A DNA stretch of 64,000 nt from Bacillus massilioanorexius (GTDB lineage: Bacteria; Bacillota; Bacilli; Bacillales; DSM-1321), in assembly GCF_902374955.1 (NCBI RefSeq), contig NZ_CABKRX010000094.1, positions 1 to 64,000 of the forward strand, read 5' to 3'. Shown in pieces: positions 1 to 9,579 of the stretch (its first letter is position 1; each line of letters starts with the position of its first letter). A model generated the notes under the pieces. It was given only the letters and a program-made list of their open reading frames with translations. It searched no databases and was not told the DNA's origin. The position numbers and the translations under genes are program-made.

Positions 1-17
1 ATTTTTTAGAAGTTATG

Positions 18-203
18 TTAAGCATTGACACGATCTTCATGTGCGTCATCCATAGTTAAAGCCATAAAAACAGTTAATGCTACAAACCCTACAAAGAATG
101 TACCAAAAGATTGAATAAGACTTCCACTACCCCACGCATCAAAACTAAATTTAAAAGCGACAATCAATAATAGTAAAGAAAGGATTTTGCTAGCTAATTT
201 CAT
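18..203 (-). CDS. Small hydrophobic membrane protein, function unknown
   Basis: 61-residue protein with two hydrophobic stretches (about residues 5-20 and 30-50) and a short polar tail ending DDAHEDRVNA, so a small integral membrane protein. I chose the ATG at 203 because a clear ribosome site (AAGGGTGAT) lies about four bases upstream; a GTG nine bases earlier would overlap that site. I do not recognise the family. Its true context is cut off by the window start. Confidence 0.65.
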   Translation of the reverse strand: MKLASKILSLLLLIVAFKFSFDAWGSGSLIQSFGTFFVGFVALTVFMALTMDDAHEDRVNA

Positions 204-583
204 GAGAATCACCCTTTTATAATTTTTTTAAAATATTTAATATTTCTAATTGATGATTTTATTATAACCCAAAACGAGTGAAATGTGTACAATTTGTGAC
301 TCGTTTTTGAATATTTTTTTAAAATAGAAAAGTGTCACGTAAAATTCATTGAATTTTGGAGCGTTTTTGCTTTCTTTTTTCTCGTATTGTGATAAGAAAA
401 TAGGGAGCTTTTATTATTTACTTGTTTGAAATCTTTTACTTAATGTAAATTTTCTAAAGCGGATAGTGAAGTATTGCACAATTCTATGAAGAATTAGCTT
501 TATAAAAATATGAATTGTATTACGATTTCTGTGAAAAAAGATAGAAGTTAATATATGTAAAAACATTAGGAGGAGTTCAAAAT
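204..583. other. Intergenic stretch with no recognised gene
   Basis: AT-rich DNA between the small membrane protein and the tRNA terminator. I see only the upstream region of the minus-strand gene and no ORF with a convincing ribosome site on either strand. Confidence 0.5.
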
Positions 584-617
584 AAAAACCACAAAGATTA
601 GTATCTTTGTGGTTTTG
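584..617 (-). terminator. Rho-independent terminator of the tRNA gene
   Basis: A perfect 14-bp stem (585-598 with 603-616) with a four-base loop follows the tRNA on the minus strand and is followed by a T-rich run (TTTTTATTTT). Confidence 0.85.
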
Positions 618-620
618 AAT

Positions 621-692
<72 letters not shown>

Positions 693-978
693 GAAATACA
701 ATGTTATATTGATATATTTAATTATAACACTTAATTTAAATTTTTCAAACATTTTTAATTAAAATTATAAAAAGAAAATTCTTTAATGGGAATATATTGT
801 TGGATAATAAAGAATACAAATAGAAACCTTGTAGCAAAAGTAGGCTATAATGAAGGGGATATCATTATCTAAACAAGTGGATTTAACATATCATTTCCTG
901 AAATTATTGTTCGTTTCTTTTTTATGAAAAAGTCGAAATAATAATAACTTATATAGAATAAAGAGGTGTGAATTTAAT

Positions 979-1590
979 ATGGAATGTACCGCTATCATAT
1001 TAGCTGGAGGAAAGTCCAGTAGAATGGGGAAAAATAAAGCATTACTAACTGTTTTTGATCAAACGAATATAGAAAATATTGTAAAGAAATGTCAGGAAGT
1101 TGCTTCGGAAGTATTGATTGTTACGAATGAATCTTCTCAATATGAATTTCTCAATGTCCCTTTGGTGAAGGATCGTTACAAAGACTGCGGGCCGTTGGCA
1201 GGATTAGAAGCAGGGTTGCAAGCTGCTAAATATGATAAATGTATGCTAATTGCTTGTGACATGCCATTTATCCAACCGAATATTATGGAAACACTTATTC
1301 GTAGTTTCGAGGATTTCGATGCTGTTGTGCCAAATATAGAAGGAAAGCTTCACCCACTGTTTGCTGCATATCGAAAGTCATGTATTCAACCAATTGAAAA
1401 AAGATTACATGACAGAAAGCATAAAATGAGAGAACTCTTTAATGATATTCAAGTGAAATTTATGACGGAGGAAGAATTATCATTAAATTTTAAAGATGCT
1501 AATTATGCCTTTTTTAATATGAATAGACCAGAAGAATATGAAGAGGCTAAAAATATGAAAGCGATCCTTGAACAAAAGGATAAAAAGTAA
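979..1590 (+). CDS. mobA: Molybdenum cofactor guanylyltransferase MobA
   Basis: MobA transfers GMP from GTP to molybdopterin, making the guanine dinucleotide cofactor used by DMSO-reductase-family enzymes such as those further down the window. The N-terminus carries the nucleotidyltransferase loop (LAGGKSSRMGKNKALL, residues 8-23), followed by KDRYKDCGPLAGLEAGL and the metal-binding CDMPF segment near residue 94. The 203-residue length is normal for the family. The start has the ribosome site AGAGGTG. It leads a plus-strand run of cofactor genes, though about 150 bp and a possible separate promoter lie before moaE. Confidence 0.93.
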   Translation: MECTAIILAGGKSSRMGKNKALLTVFDQTNIENIVKKCQEVASEVLIVTNESSQYEFLNVPLVKDRYKDCGPLAGLEAGLQAAKYDKCMLIACDMPFIQPNIMETLIRSFEDFDAVVPNIEGKLHPLFAAYRKSCIQPIEKRLHDRKHKMRELFNDIQVKFMTEEELSLNFKDANYAFFNMNRPEEYEEAKNMKAILEQKDKK

Positions 1591-1738
1591 AGTATAGGCC
1601 TGTTTGTTATAATTTTGAACAACTTTAATAAAATTTCAGTTTATAAAATGAAGAATAGTATTTCTTTTCGTTTGGTTAAACGTTATTATAATATAATAGT
1701 TTTTGATATTTAAAAGAAATGAAGAAGGTGGACTTGAA

Positions 1739-2203
1739 ATGAACTGCGAAATTACAAAAGAGCCAATTGATGTACAAAAATTAATTGATAAAGTTGTGAA
1801 AAGAGAAGCAGGAGCGATTACTACTTTCATTGGAACAGTAAGAGAATGGACAAGCGGTAAAAAAACAATGTATCTTGTTTATGAAGCTTATGTTCCGATG
1901 GCTGTAAAGAAATTAGAGCAGATTGTCTCAGAAGTGAAAGAACGATGGCCAGATGCGGAAATGGTCATTACTCATCGTATAGGAAAGCTTGAAATTACAG
2001 ATATTGCTGTTGTAATCGCTGTTTCAACTCCACATCGACGTGATGCCTATGATGCAAATTCTTATGCTATAGAAAGAATTAAAGAAATTGTTCCTATCTG
2101 GAAGAAGGAGCATTGGGAAGATGGAGAAGAATGGATTGGTAATCAACAAGGTACAATTGAATATCCTTCAGGCAGACCAGAGGAGGAACATTTAAATGAT
2201 TAA
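1739..2203 (+). CDS. moaE: Molybdopterin synthase catalytic subunit MoaE
   Basis: Large subunit of molybdopterin synthase, which inserts the dithiolene sulfurs into precursor Z using thiocarboxylated MoaD. The 154-residue protein shows the family features FIGTVRE, YLVYEAY, ITHRIGKLEI and VSTPHRRDAYDA, followed by the lysine-containing PIWKKEHWEDGEEWI segment. An in-frame start exists upstream, but the ribosome site GAAGGTGG at about 1724-1731 points to the ATG at 1739. The 3' end overlaps moaD by 8 bases, as expected for two subunits made in equal amounts. Confidence 0.95.
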   Translation: MNCEITKEPIDVQKLIDKVVKREAGAITTFIGTVREWTSGKKTMYLVYEAYVPMAVKKLEQIVSEVKERWPDAEMVITHRIGKLEITDIAVVIAVSTPHRRDAYDANSYAIERIKEIVPIWKKEHWEDGEEWIGNQQGTIEYPSGRPEEEHLND

Positions 2204-2432
2204 CATCTTATTATTTACAAATTTAAAAGAGAAGTTCGGTAAAGATAACATGGAGTATAACGGAAACGGGAAAAGTATTTCTCAACTGAAAGAGCAACTG
2301 ATCGCTGAATTTCAATTAGCTGAGGAATTGAAAGCTGTTATGGTAGCGGTAAATGAAGAGTTTGTTGATGAAGATTATATCCTTGTTGATGGAGATACTG
2401 TAGCATTCATTCCACCTGTTAGTGGGGGGTGA
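2196..2432 (+). CDS. moaD: Molybdopterin synthase sulfur carrier MoaD
   Basis: Ubiquitin-like small subunit of molybdopterin synthase. It is 78 residues long and ends in the diagnostic FIPPVSGG; the terminal Gly-Gly is adenylated by MoeB and then thiocarboxylated. It has its own ribosome site (GAGGAGG) inside the end of moaE and overlaps both neighbours, so it is translationally coupled in moaE-moaD-moeB. Confidence 0.94.
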   Translation: MINILLFTNLKEKFGKDNMEYNGNGKSISQLKEQLIAEFQLAEELKAVMVAVNEEFVDEDYILVDGDTVAFIPPVSGG

Positions 2433-2437
2433 TAGTA

Positions 2438-3457
2438 GTGAGTGAACGATATTCAAGACAAGAGCTATTCTCTTCAATCGGTGAGCGAGGTCAAGAGTTA
2501 ATTCGTTCAAAGCATGTACTTGTAGTTGGAGCAGGAGCACTAGGATCAGCTAATTGTGAAATGCTAACTCGGGCTGGTGTTGGGAAGTTAACAATTATTG
2601 ATCGAGATTATGTTGAGGAAAGTAATTTACAGCGTCAGCAATTATATACTGAAGAAGATGTATGGCAAAAGCTCCCAAAAGCTGAAGCGGCTAAGCGACA
2701 TTTGAATAAAATAAATTCTGATGTTGTTATAGAAGCGATTGTTGCAGATGGTAATGCTATAACGTTAGAAAAACTTGTCAAAGAAGTAGACGTTGTTGTG
2801 GATGCAACAGATAACTTCGAAACACGTATGGTAATGAATGATTTGGCTCAAAAGTATAATAAACCATGGATATATGGTGCGTGTGTTGGAAGCAGTGGTA
2901 TGAGCTTTACGATTATTCCAGGAGAAACCCCATGTTTGAGTTGTTTATTAACAACGCTTCCATTACAAGGAATGACTTGTGATACAAATGGAATTATTGC
3001 ACCAGCTGTGACAATGGTAGTAGCACATCAAAATGTAGAAGTGTTGAAAATTCTGACAGAGAATTGGGATAAAGTTCGTACAGGCTTTGTTAGCTTTGAT
3101 GTATGGAATAATGATTATAGAGTGATTAAAGCAAGTAAAATGAAAAAATCTACATGTTTATCATGTGGAGAAAATCGTACCTATCCTTTTCTACAAAAAG
3201 AGAATGCAACAAAAACAGCGGTTCTTTGTGGAAGGAATACCGTACAAATTCGACCTGCGCAAAATCGACAGCTTCAATTAAATAAACTTGCTATAGAGTT
3301 GAAAGCAGCAGGTTATGAAGTGAAAGCTAATCCATTTCTCGTTGCAATTGAACATCGTGGTGAAAGAATGGTCATTTTCCAAGATGGACGAGCGTTAGTA
3401 CACGATACAAAAAATGAAGCCAAAGCTAAATCCTTTTATCAAAAAATATTAGGGTAA
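2438..3457 (+). CDS. moeB: MoaD adenylyltransferase MoeB (ThiF/HesA family)
   Basis: E1-like enzyme that activates the MoaD C-terminus with ATP. The nucleotide-binding loop VVGAGALGSANCEML, the IIDRDYVEESNLQRQ segment, the conserved cysteine in GMTCDTNGIIAPAV and two Cys-x-x-Cys zinc pairs (CLSC and CLSC) are all present. The protein is 339 residues; the last 90 or so form the C-terminal extension seen in Bacillus homologues. The GTG at 2438 is preferred because the run GGGGGGTGAT lies just before it; an in-frame GTG at 2429 is possible. Given the moaE-moaD context MoeB is more likely than ThiF, but shared use for thiamine cannot be excluded. Confidence 0.9.
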   Translation: MSERYSRQELFSSIGERGQELIRSKHVLVVGAGALGSANCEMLTRAGVGKLTIIDRDYVEESNLQRQQLYTEEDVWQKLPKAEAAKRHLNKINSDVVIEAIVADGNAITLEKLVKEVDVVVDATDNFETRMVMNDLAQKYNKPWIYGACVGSSGMSFTIIPGETPCLSCLLTTLPLQGMTCDTNGIIAPAVTMVVAHQNVEVLKILTENWDKVRTGFVSFDVWNNDYRVIKASKMKKSTCLSCGENRTYPFLQKENATKTAVLCGRNTVQIRPAQNRQLQLNKLAIELKAAGYEVKANPFLVAIEHRGERMVIFQDGRALVHDTKNEAKAKSFYQKILG

Positions 3458-3488
3458 ATGATTTAAACTGTATCGAATGGAGGATGTC

Positions 3489-4004
3489 ATGAGCGTAATT
3501 GAGCATAAAAAAGAGGCGCCTAACAGTGTTAATGTGATGGTGATTACTGTTAGTGATACACGTGATAAAGCAACTGATCGAAGTGGTCAAACGATGATGC
3601 AATTGTTAGAAGAACAAGGTCATCATGTGACGAAGTATCGTATTGTTAAAGATGAGCAAGAGGAAATCCATTCAGCGTTAAAAGAGGGCTGTGAATCGCC
3701 AGAGGTTGATGTCATTATTACAAATGGCGGAACAGGAATATGTAAACGAGATGTTACAATCGAAACCGTAACGAAAATTTTGGATAAAGAAATGCCTGGT
3801 TACGGGGAAATCTTCCGCATGCTGAGTTATACAGAAGATATTGGTTCGGCTGCAATACTTTCAAGAGCTATTGCTGGTGTAGCAAAAGGAACGGTAATAT
3901 TCTCGACTCCAGGATCAACAGGGGCTGTGAAATTAGCGATGAATAAGCTCATTTTACCGGAAATTACTCATGTTGTGAGAGAAGTAAGAAAAGATTTACA
4001 GTAA
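3489..4004 (+). CDS. moaB: Molybdenum cofactor biosynthesis protein MoaB (MogA-like fold)
   Basis: Molybdopterin-binding protein of the MoaB/MogA family, thought to adenylate molybdopterin before metal insertion by MoeA. The motifs VITVSDTRD, TNGGTGICKRDVTIET and FSTPGSTGAVKLAM are typical. The ATG at 3489 is preceded by GGAGG about six bases upstream, giving 171 residues; an in-frame ATG at 3477 has no ribosome site. It is the last gene of the first cofactor operon, with a terminator directly downstream. Confidence 0.92.
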   Translation: MSVIEHKKEAPNSVNVMVITVSDTRDKATDRSGQTMMQLLEEQGHHVTKYRIVKDEQEEIHSALKEGCESPEVDVIITNGGTGICKRDVTIETVTKILDKEMPGYGEIFRMLSYTEDIGSAAILSRAIAGVAKGTVIFSTPGSTGAVKLAMNKLILPEITHVVREVRKDLQ

Positions 4005-4020
4005 GTATTACAAAAGCAAG

Positions 4021-4070
4021 GAGACTATGTGAAAGTCATATATATGACTTTCACATAGTCTCTATTTTTT
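4021..4070 (+). terminator. Rho-independent terminator after moaB
   Basis: A 20-bp near-perfect inverted repeat (4021-4062) is followed by TATTTTTT. It closes the mobA/moaE-moaD-moeB-moaB unit. Confidence 0.88.
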
Positions 4071-4234
4071 AATCCATTATTAATTCAGTTATTGGGGTCG
4101 AAATTAACTGAAGAGTTTAGAAATGATTGTGTATAGAATGAATAGCTCATCTGGATTTTAGATGCGTTATCTATTTCAAAGAGGCTATAAGGCTTTTTAG
4201 AATAAGAATATGTGAAGTATGAATACATTAACAC

Positions 4235-4262
4235 AATCAGTGTGCCTTAGGGCACACTGATT
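4235..4262 (-). terminator. Hairpin downstream of moaC, possible weak terminator
   Basis: A perfect 12-bp stem (AATCAGTGTGCC with its complement) and a TTAG loop lie just past the moaC stop. The flank on the moaC side is not a true T run, so termination efficiency is uncertain. Confidence 0.5.
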
Positions 4263-4285
4263 AAAAGATAATCGAAAGCCAACCT

Positions 4286-4777
4286 TTACAGCTCTCTAAT
4301 GTAGTCTCCGTTTTTACCGCCTGTTTTTTTCATGAGCATGGTAGGTCCTATAATCATATCTTTACCGCCAGCTTTACACATATCATATATAGTTAACGCT
4401 GTAGCTGCTGCGGCTGTTAATGCTTCCATTTCCACACCTGTTAATCCTTTTGTTTTTGCTTCTGCAAGGATTATTACCTCATAATGAGAAGTTGACTCAT
4501 CAATCTTCCACTCAAAATTTATGTTCACGCCAGTTAAAGCAATTGGATGACACATTGGAATAATAGAGGAAGTTTGTTTAGCAGCCATAATTCCAGCTAC
4601 TTGTGCTACTGCAAAGACGTCTCCTTTTTTATTTTTACCCTCAACGATTTGGTTATAGATGTTTTCATTGACGATGATAGAAGATTTTGCGATTGCAGTA
4701 CGCTCTGTTTCATTTTTATAAGAGACGTCGACCATCTTTGCTCGACCTTGTTCGTTAAAATGTGTTAATTCGCTCAT
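4286..4777 (-). CDS. moaC: Cyclic pyranopterin monophosphate synthase MoaC
   Basis: MoaC works after MoaA to make cyclic pyranopterin monophosphate (precursor Z) from GTP. The 163-residue protein has the signature segments MCHPIALTG, KTKGLTGVEMEALTAAA, YDMCKA and GPTMLMKKTGG, which include the active-site lysine and aspartate positions. The start at 4777 follows AAAGGGTG; a start three codons earlier lacks support. It is the only moa gene on the minus strand, divergent from moeA across about 215 bases. Confidence 0.95.
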   Translation of the reverse strand: MSELTHFNEQGRAKMVDVSYKNETERTAIAKSSIIVNENIYNQIVEGKNKKGDVFAVAQVAGIMAAKQTSSIIPMCHPIALTGVNINFEWKIDESTSHYEVIILAEAKTKGLTGVEMEALTAAAATALTIYDMCKAGGKDMIIGPTMLMKKTGGKNGDYIREL

Positions 4778-4913
4778 GAATAGCACCCTTTCAGTTCTTG
4801 GTTCTTTTGGTATAATGACAGTGATACATGATGATGTATAATAATGAATTGTAACATTAAGATATGGATTTATACAATTTCTTATTGAAAGAAATAAAAC
4901 CTATATATTTTTG

Positions 4914-4922
4914 TGATATAAT
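4914..4922 (+). promoter_or_regulatory. Possible extended -10 promoter before moeA
   Basis: TGATATAAT matches an extended -10 element (TGnTATAAT) about 70 bases before moeA. No good -35 is at the expected spacing, so this is only a candidate. Confidence 0.35.
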
Positions 4923-4993
4923 AATTTTTCGTATAAGTAGTATTGGAATCATTATAGTAGCTATACATGAATTACATAAGGAGTCGATTGTAC

Positions 4994-6250
4994 ATGGTAG
5001 AAAAAAGAAAACCTATTCCTGTTTCAGAAGCAATTCATAAATTAATGCAAAGAGTAAATGTTCTAGATACCGAAGTAGTTTCTTTATCAGATGCATACAA
5101 CCGCATTTTAGCAGAATCTATATTGGCAAAACATGATATCCCACATTTTGACCGTTCGGCAATGGATGGCTTTGCTGTAAGAGCAGAGGATACAGTTGGT
5201 GCAACTGGGGACAATCGTATTTCTTTTAAAGTAGTTGATCATATTGGAGCAGGTCACGTTTCAAAAATTACTGTTGGAAAGAATGAGGCCGTGAGAATAA
5301 TGACTGGTGCCGCGCTACCTGATGGAGCAGATACGGTCGTGATGTTCGAACAAGCACGTGAATTGGACGATACTTTTTCTGTACGCAAAACATTTGAAAA
5401 AGGCGAAAATGTTTCTTTTAAAGGAGAAGATGCTAAAATCGGTACAGAGCTTGCTAATCCAGGATCACTTATTCATCCAGGTGTGATTGCCTTACTCGCT
5501 ACTTTGGGTTATGGCAAAGTTACTGTAAGTAAAAAGCCGGTTGTTGGTTTACTTTCTACAGGAACGGAACTACTTGATGTGAATGATGAATTAGAACCAG
5601 GTAAAATTAGAAATAGTAATGGCTGGATGATTGAGGCACAGCTCAAAAGAATGGGCATTGAATGCCGTTCTTATGGTATGCAATCGGATGATTTGGAAAG
5701 TTGTTATGAAACAGTTGTACAAGCTCTGAAAGAAACAGATTGCTTAATTACAACAGGTGGCGTTTCCGTAGGAGATTTTGATTTATTACCAGCTATATAT
5801 GAACGTCTTGGAGCAGAAGTGTTGTTTAATAAAATTGCCATGAGACCAGGCAGTGTAACAACGGTTGCTGTTACTGAAAAACATATTTTATTCGGACTTT
5901 CAGGGAATCCATCAGCATGTTTTAGTGGTTTTGAATTACTAGTTCGACCTGTGTTATTAAAAATGATGGGTAGCACAAAGCCATACTTACCACAAACAAA
6001 AGCCGTTTTACAAGAAGACTTTGTGAAAGCAAACCCATTTACTCGTTTTATAAGAGCTACCTTTGAAAACACTACAGATGGTGCGATTGTGACACCAGCA
6101 GGATTTAACAAGTCGAATGCTGTATCATCTTTAGCGAAGTGTAATGCAATAATTGTTTTACCAAGTGGAACAAAAGGCTTCACTGCCGGAATAGAAGTAG
6201 ATGTTTTATTATTAGGATATGAAGAAGGAGAAGCGGAGTGGAAGCTGTGA
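4994..6250 (+). CDS. moeA: Molybdopterin molybdenumtransferase MoeA
   Basis: MoeA inserts molybdate into adenylated molybdopterin. The 418-residue protein shows DRSAMDGFAVRAED (about residues 52-65), STGTELLD, EPGKIRNSNG, TTGGVSVGDFD and LSGNPSACFSGFELLVRP, the expected order for the family. The ATG at 4994 follows AAGGAG; an in-frame ATG at 4967 has no ribosome site. Its end overlaps mobB by 13 bases. Confidence 0.95.
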   Translation: MVEKRKPIPVSEAIHKLMQRVNVLDTEVVSLSDAYNRILAESILAKHDIPHFDRSAMDGFAVRAEDTVGATGDNRISFKVVDHIGAGHVSKITVGKNEAVRIMTGAALPDGADTVVMFEQARELDDTFSVRKTFEKGENVSFKGEDAKIGTELANPGSLIHPGVIALLATLGYGKVTVSKKPVVGLLSTGTELLDVNDELEPGKIRNSNGWMIEAQLKRMGIECRSYGMQSDDLESCYETVVQALKETDCLITTGGVSVGDFDLLPAIYERLGAEVLFNKIAMRPGSVTTVAVTEKHILFGLSGNPSACFSGFELLVRPVLLKMMGSTKPYLPQTKAVLQEDFVKANPFTRFIRATFENTTDGAIVTPAGFNKSNAVSSLAKCNAIIVLPSGTKGFTAGIEVDVLLLGYEEGEAEWKL

Positions 6251-6741
6251 AGATTCTACAAATCGTAGGATATAAAAATAGTGGTAAAACGACGCTTATT
6301 GAAAAGTGGATTGAGTTGTTAAAAAAAGAAGATATACGTGTTTCGGTTATAAAGCACCATGGTCATGGAGGCCCTTTAGAAATGCCTTCAGATCAAACAG
6401 ATAGCATGAAGTTTTTAAATAGAGGGGCAACTAGTTCTTTAGCTATTGGTAATGGTGTCGTACAAGTACATTTTCAAGATGATTTAGTATTTAAGCAATT
6501 ATTAGCTATCTCTGCTTTTGCTGAACCAAATGTGATATTAGTTGAAGGGTTTAAAAATGAAAACGAACCAAAAGTAGTCATTGTTCGTTCAGCAGAAGAT
6601 TGGAAAACGTTAAGAAAATTAGAAAACATACAACTTGTCATTGTGCATAATCAAATCGATATTAATGAAGAATATGTGGTAATGAATCGAAATAATCAAG
6701 CGGAAATAGATAGTTGGCTTGTGGAATACTTAACGAAGTAA
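6238..6741 (+). CDS. mobB: Molybdopterin-guanine dinucleotide biosynthesis protein MobB
   Basis: GTP-binding accessory of the MobA step. It opens with a P-loop (VGYKNSGKTTL, residues 10-20), followed by VIKHHGHGG and ILVEGFKNE, all typical of MobB. It is 167 residues long. The GTG at 6238 sits seven bases after AAGGAG; a GTG three codons later is also possible. Translation is probably coupled to moeA by the overlap. Confidence 0.92.
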   Translation: MEAVKILQIVGYKNSGKTTLIEKWIELLKKEDIRVSVIKHHGHGGPLEMPSDQTDSMKFLNRGATSSLAIGNGVVQVHFQDDLVFKQLLAISAFAEPNVILVEGFKNENEPKVVIVRSAEDWKTLRKLENIQLVIVHNQIDINEEYVVMNRNNQAEIDSWLVEYLTK

Positions 6742-6782
6742 TGTTTTATAAACAAATCTATATATAGTGTTGTCTTGAAATG

Positions 6783-6812
6783 TTACCATAAACAATTACT
6801 TCACTGTATAAT
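6783..6812 (+). promoter_or_regulatory. Candidate sigma-A promoter for moaA
   Basis: TTACCA (6783-6788) and TATAAT (6807-6812) are separated by 18 bases, about 55 bases before moaA. Confidence 0.4.
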
Positions 6813-6868
6813 ATGTAAAAAAGGCGAAAAACTTTTGAAAACAAATTAGTATTGAGGAGAAGAAGTAC

Positions 6869-7885
6869 ATGACGGTAAAGCCAATGATTGACCAACTAAA
6901 ACGACCAATACATGATTTGCGTATTTCGGTAACAGATCGTTGTAACTTTAGATGTGCATATTGTATGCCTAAAGAAGTATTCGGAGACGATTTTGTCTTT
7001 ATGCCTAAATCTGAATTACTTTCGTTTGAAGAGATGCACCGAATTTCAACGATATTTGCCTCATTAGGTGTTAAAAAACTACGTTTAACTGGTGGAGAAC
7101 CATTGTTAAGACATAATCTAGAAGTTTTAATAGAAAAACTTATAAACATTGATGGGATTATTGATATAGGCTTAACAACAAATGCCGTATTATTAAAGAA
7201 AAAAGCAAAAGCACTCTATGATGCAGGATTGCGAAGACTGAATATTAGTTTAGATGCGTTAGAACCAAAAACATTTGGTGAGTTAAATGGAAGAGGAATT
7301 GAATCATCAATCATTTTGGAGAATATCGAGTACGCACAGCAGCTAGGGTTTGAAATAAAGGTGAATATGGTTGTGCAAAAAGGTATCAATGAGCAAGAAA
7401 TTCTTCCCATGGTAGCTTATTTTAAAGAAAAAGGAATCACATTACGTTTTATTGAATTTATGGATGTTGGTAATGACAATGATTGGAGCTTTGAAAGGGT
7501 CGTTACATCAAAACAAATTTTAGAAATGCTTTCCGAAACATATAATTTATCTCCTGCTCACGAAAATTATTATGGAGAAGTGGCAAAACGTTATAAATTT
7601 GATGATTGTGATTCTGAAATTGGTTTTATTTCATCTGTGTCGGAATCATTCTGTTCATCTTGCACAAGAGGAAGACTATCGTCTGATGGTAAGTTTTATA
7701 AATGTTTATTTGCATCCGAAGGCTTTGATTTAAGAAAAATGCTTCGAGATGGGTCAACAGATGAAGAAATCATCCAAGCAATTAGACAAGTTTGGGAAGG
7801 TCGAACAGATCGTTACTCAGATGAAAGAACGGCTCAAACAGTGAAAAATCGTAAGAAAATTGGTATGTCTTATATTGGTGGTTAA
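6869..7885 (+). CDS. moaA: GTP 3',8-cyclase MoaA (radical SAM)
   Basis: First step of molybdopterin synthesis: radical-SAM conversion of GTP to the 8-cyclo-dihydro form that MoaC then rearranges. The N-terminal cluster motif is C25-x3-C29-x2-C32 in TDRCNFRCAYC. A second cluster site lies in FCSSCTRGRLSSDGKFYKC, and the chain ends in the conserved Gly-Gly tail (SYIGG). The 338-residue length is normal. The start follows GAGGAG. It completes a GTP-to-MGD cofactor pathway within the first 8 kb. Confidence 0.96.
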   Translation: MTVKPMIDQLKRPIHDLRISVTDRCNFRCAYCMPKEVFGDDFVFMPKSELLSFEEMHRISTIFASLGVKKLRLTGGEPLLRHNLEVLIEKLINIDGIIDIGLTTNAVLLKKKAKALYDAGLRRLNISLDALEPKTFGELNGRGIESSIILENIEYAQQLGFEIKVNMVVQKGINEQEILPMVAYFKEKGITLRFIEFMDVGNDNDWSFERVVTSKQILEMLSETYNLSPAHENYYGEVAKRYKFDDCDSEIGFISSVSESFCSSCTRGRLSSDGKFYKCLFASEGFDLRKMLRDGSTDEEIIQAIRQVWEGRTDRYSDERTAQTVKNRKKIGMSYIGG

Positions 7886-8017
7886 TAATACATTTTTCTT
7901 TTAGACGTAAAAATAAGGCGGAACACATAATAAACGTGCTACATCAGCGTTTATTAAAAAGTAAGAATACACATAAACCATAACATGTTCACTGGAAATA
8001 ATACAATTTGAAGCGTA

Positions 8018-8066
8018 GAGGCGTCTAAAAAGGGATTGACAATCTCTTTTTAGACGCCTCTTTTTC
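8018..8066 (+). terminator. Rho-independent terminator between convergent moaA and the MFS gene
   Basis: Long stem built from GAGGCGTCTAAAAAG and its complement, followed by TTTTTCATTTT. The arms resemble the hairpin at 16102-16149. Confidence 0.85.
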
Positions 8067-8069
8067 ATT

Positions 8070-9476
8070 TTATGCGGTTGTTTTTATTTCTTCTTTAGGT
8101 TTATCTTTTGGAATCCAAAATGCAAAAAACAAACTCACTAAGGAAAGTGCTGCTAAGATGATAAATATTCCGTGTAATCCATTTGCCAAAATAGTAGGAG
8201 GAACATCATTACCGCTACTTGCGTAAGAACTAATTTGTTGATTTAAATATGTTCCTAAAATCGCAACACCTAACGTTTGTCCTAATGTACGGAAAAAAGT
8301 ATTAGATGAAGTAGCGACACCTCTTAAGCTCCAATCAACTGCTGATTGTACAATGATTGTGTAAATGGTCATGGACAAACCAAACCCAAGTCCAAGGATA
8401 AAAATAATAAAAAGAATAACCCAACTTGGTGTAGAAACAGAAATAGCCGTTAAGGAAAGTGAACCGAGGGCTAGTAGGATAATTCCAATAAATGATATAG
8501 GCTTAGGTCCATATTTAATCATTAAACGACTCCCGAGTGTCGCTCCAAGTGGCCAGCCAATTGACATCGGCATTAAAATCATACCAGAAAACATGGCTCC
8601 TTTTCCTAAAACTCCTTGTACCCATAAGGGAATATAAGCAGTGACACCAATCAGTATTCCACTTGCTAAAAATGAGACTAAGTTTGAAACAGATACTTCT
8701 CGATATTTAAATACTTTAAATGGTAGCATCGGTTCTGGATGTTTGATTTGAATAAAAATAAAGATAGCAAGAAACAAAATAGAAATGGCAAATAAAGTTA
8801 AGATGATGTTTGAACTCCAAGCGAATTCACTACCACCTGTGAGTAATGCTAATAGTAAAGCACTCGTTCCTAGAGTAAATGTTAAAGCTCCACCGTAATC
8901 AATTTTACGTTTTTGTTTGTCGATTTTTTCTTCAAGGTTTTTGGCAATTAGCCAAATTGTAATTAGACCAAAAGGGAGATTGATAAAGAAAATCCAATGC
9001 CAACTAATATAATCGACTAAGAAGCCTCCGAATAAAGGTCCGATAATCCCCGCAATTCCCCATATTGAACTAAACAGACCTTGTACTTTAGCTCGTTGTT
9101 CAAAGCTGAAAATATCTCCAATTATCGTGAATGTAATAGGTACGACAGCGCCTGCGCCAATACCTTGTATTGCTCGGAACAGAATTAATTGACCCATATT
9201 TTGTGAAAGTCCACATAATGCAGACCCAATCAAAAATAAAATTGTCCCAAATAAGAATACTTTTTTTCTTCCAAAAAGATCAGCTAATTTTCCATAAATA
9301 GGAGTAGTAACCGCTGATGTCAGTAAGTATACGGCAAAAACCCAACTTATCAACTCGATACCACCAAGCTTACTTACGATTGCAGGCATTGCTGTACTAA
9401 TGATGGTTCCTTCTATCGCAGATAAAAAGGTTGCAATCATTAAGGCTATAGTTATTTTTTTTTGATAAGAATTCAT
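8070..9476 (-). CDS. MFS multidrug-type efflux transporter (DHA2/EmrB-QacA family, 14 TM)
   Basis: Integral membrane proton-coupled exporter of 468 residues. About 14 hydrophobic helices are visible, with the MFS motif A (GKLADLFGRKKVF) after helix 2, RAIQGIGAGAVVPI in helix 4 and a GWPLGATLGSR-type motif in the middle. These place it in the 14-TM drug/proton antiporter group; the substrate cannot be read from sequence. The start has AGGAGG ten bases upstream. It is a single gene, convergent with moaA and with no local regulator visible. Confidence 0.9.
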   Translation of the reverse strand: MNSYQKKITIALMIATFLSAIEGTIISTAMPAIVSKLGGIELISWVFAVYLLTSAVTTPIYGKLADLFGRKKVFLFGTILFLIGSALCGLSQNMGQLILFRAIQGIGAGAVVPITFTIIGDIFSFEQRAKVQGLFSSIWGIAGIIGPLFGGFLVDYISWHWIFFINLPFGLITIWLIAKNLEEKIDKQKRKIDYGGALTFTLGTSALLLALLTGGSEFAWSSNIILTLFAISILFLAIFIFIQIKHPEPMLPFKVFKYREVSVSNLVSFLASGILIGVTAYIPLWVQGVLGKGAMFSGMILMPMSIGWPLGATLGSRLMIKYGPKPISFIGIILLALGSLSLTAISVSTPSWVILFIIFILGLGFGLSMTIYTIIVQSAVDWSLRGVATSSNTFFRTLGQTLGVAILGTYLNQQISSYASSGNDVPPTILANGLHGIFIILAALSLVSLFFAFWIPKDKPKEEIKTTA

Positions 9477-9579
9477 CTGTAGCTATCCTCCTGAATAGTA
9501 GATGGAACAAAAAGTGAAAACTATATCATATAATTTATCCAATTCATCTCATCACTGAACTTGTAAACATATGGAATAG

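Noticed and set aside
4787..4993. Possible molybdenum cofactor riboswitch between moaC and moeA
   Set aside because: I looked for a multi-stem conserved leader here and before mobA and moaA and saw no convincing structure.
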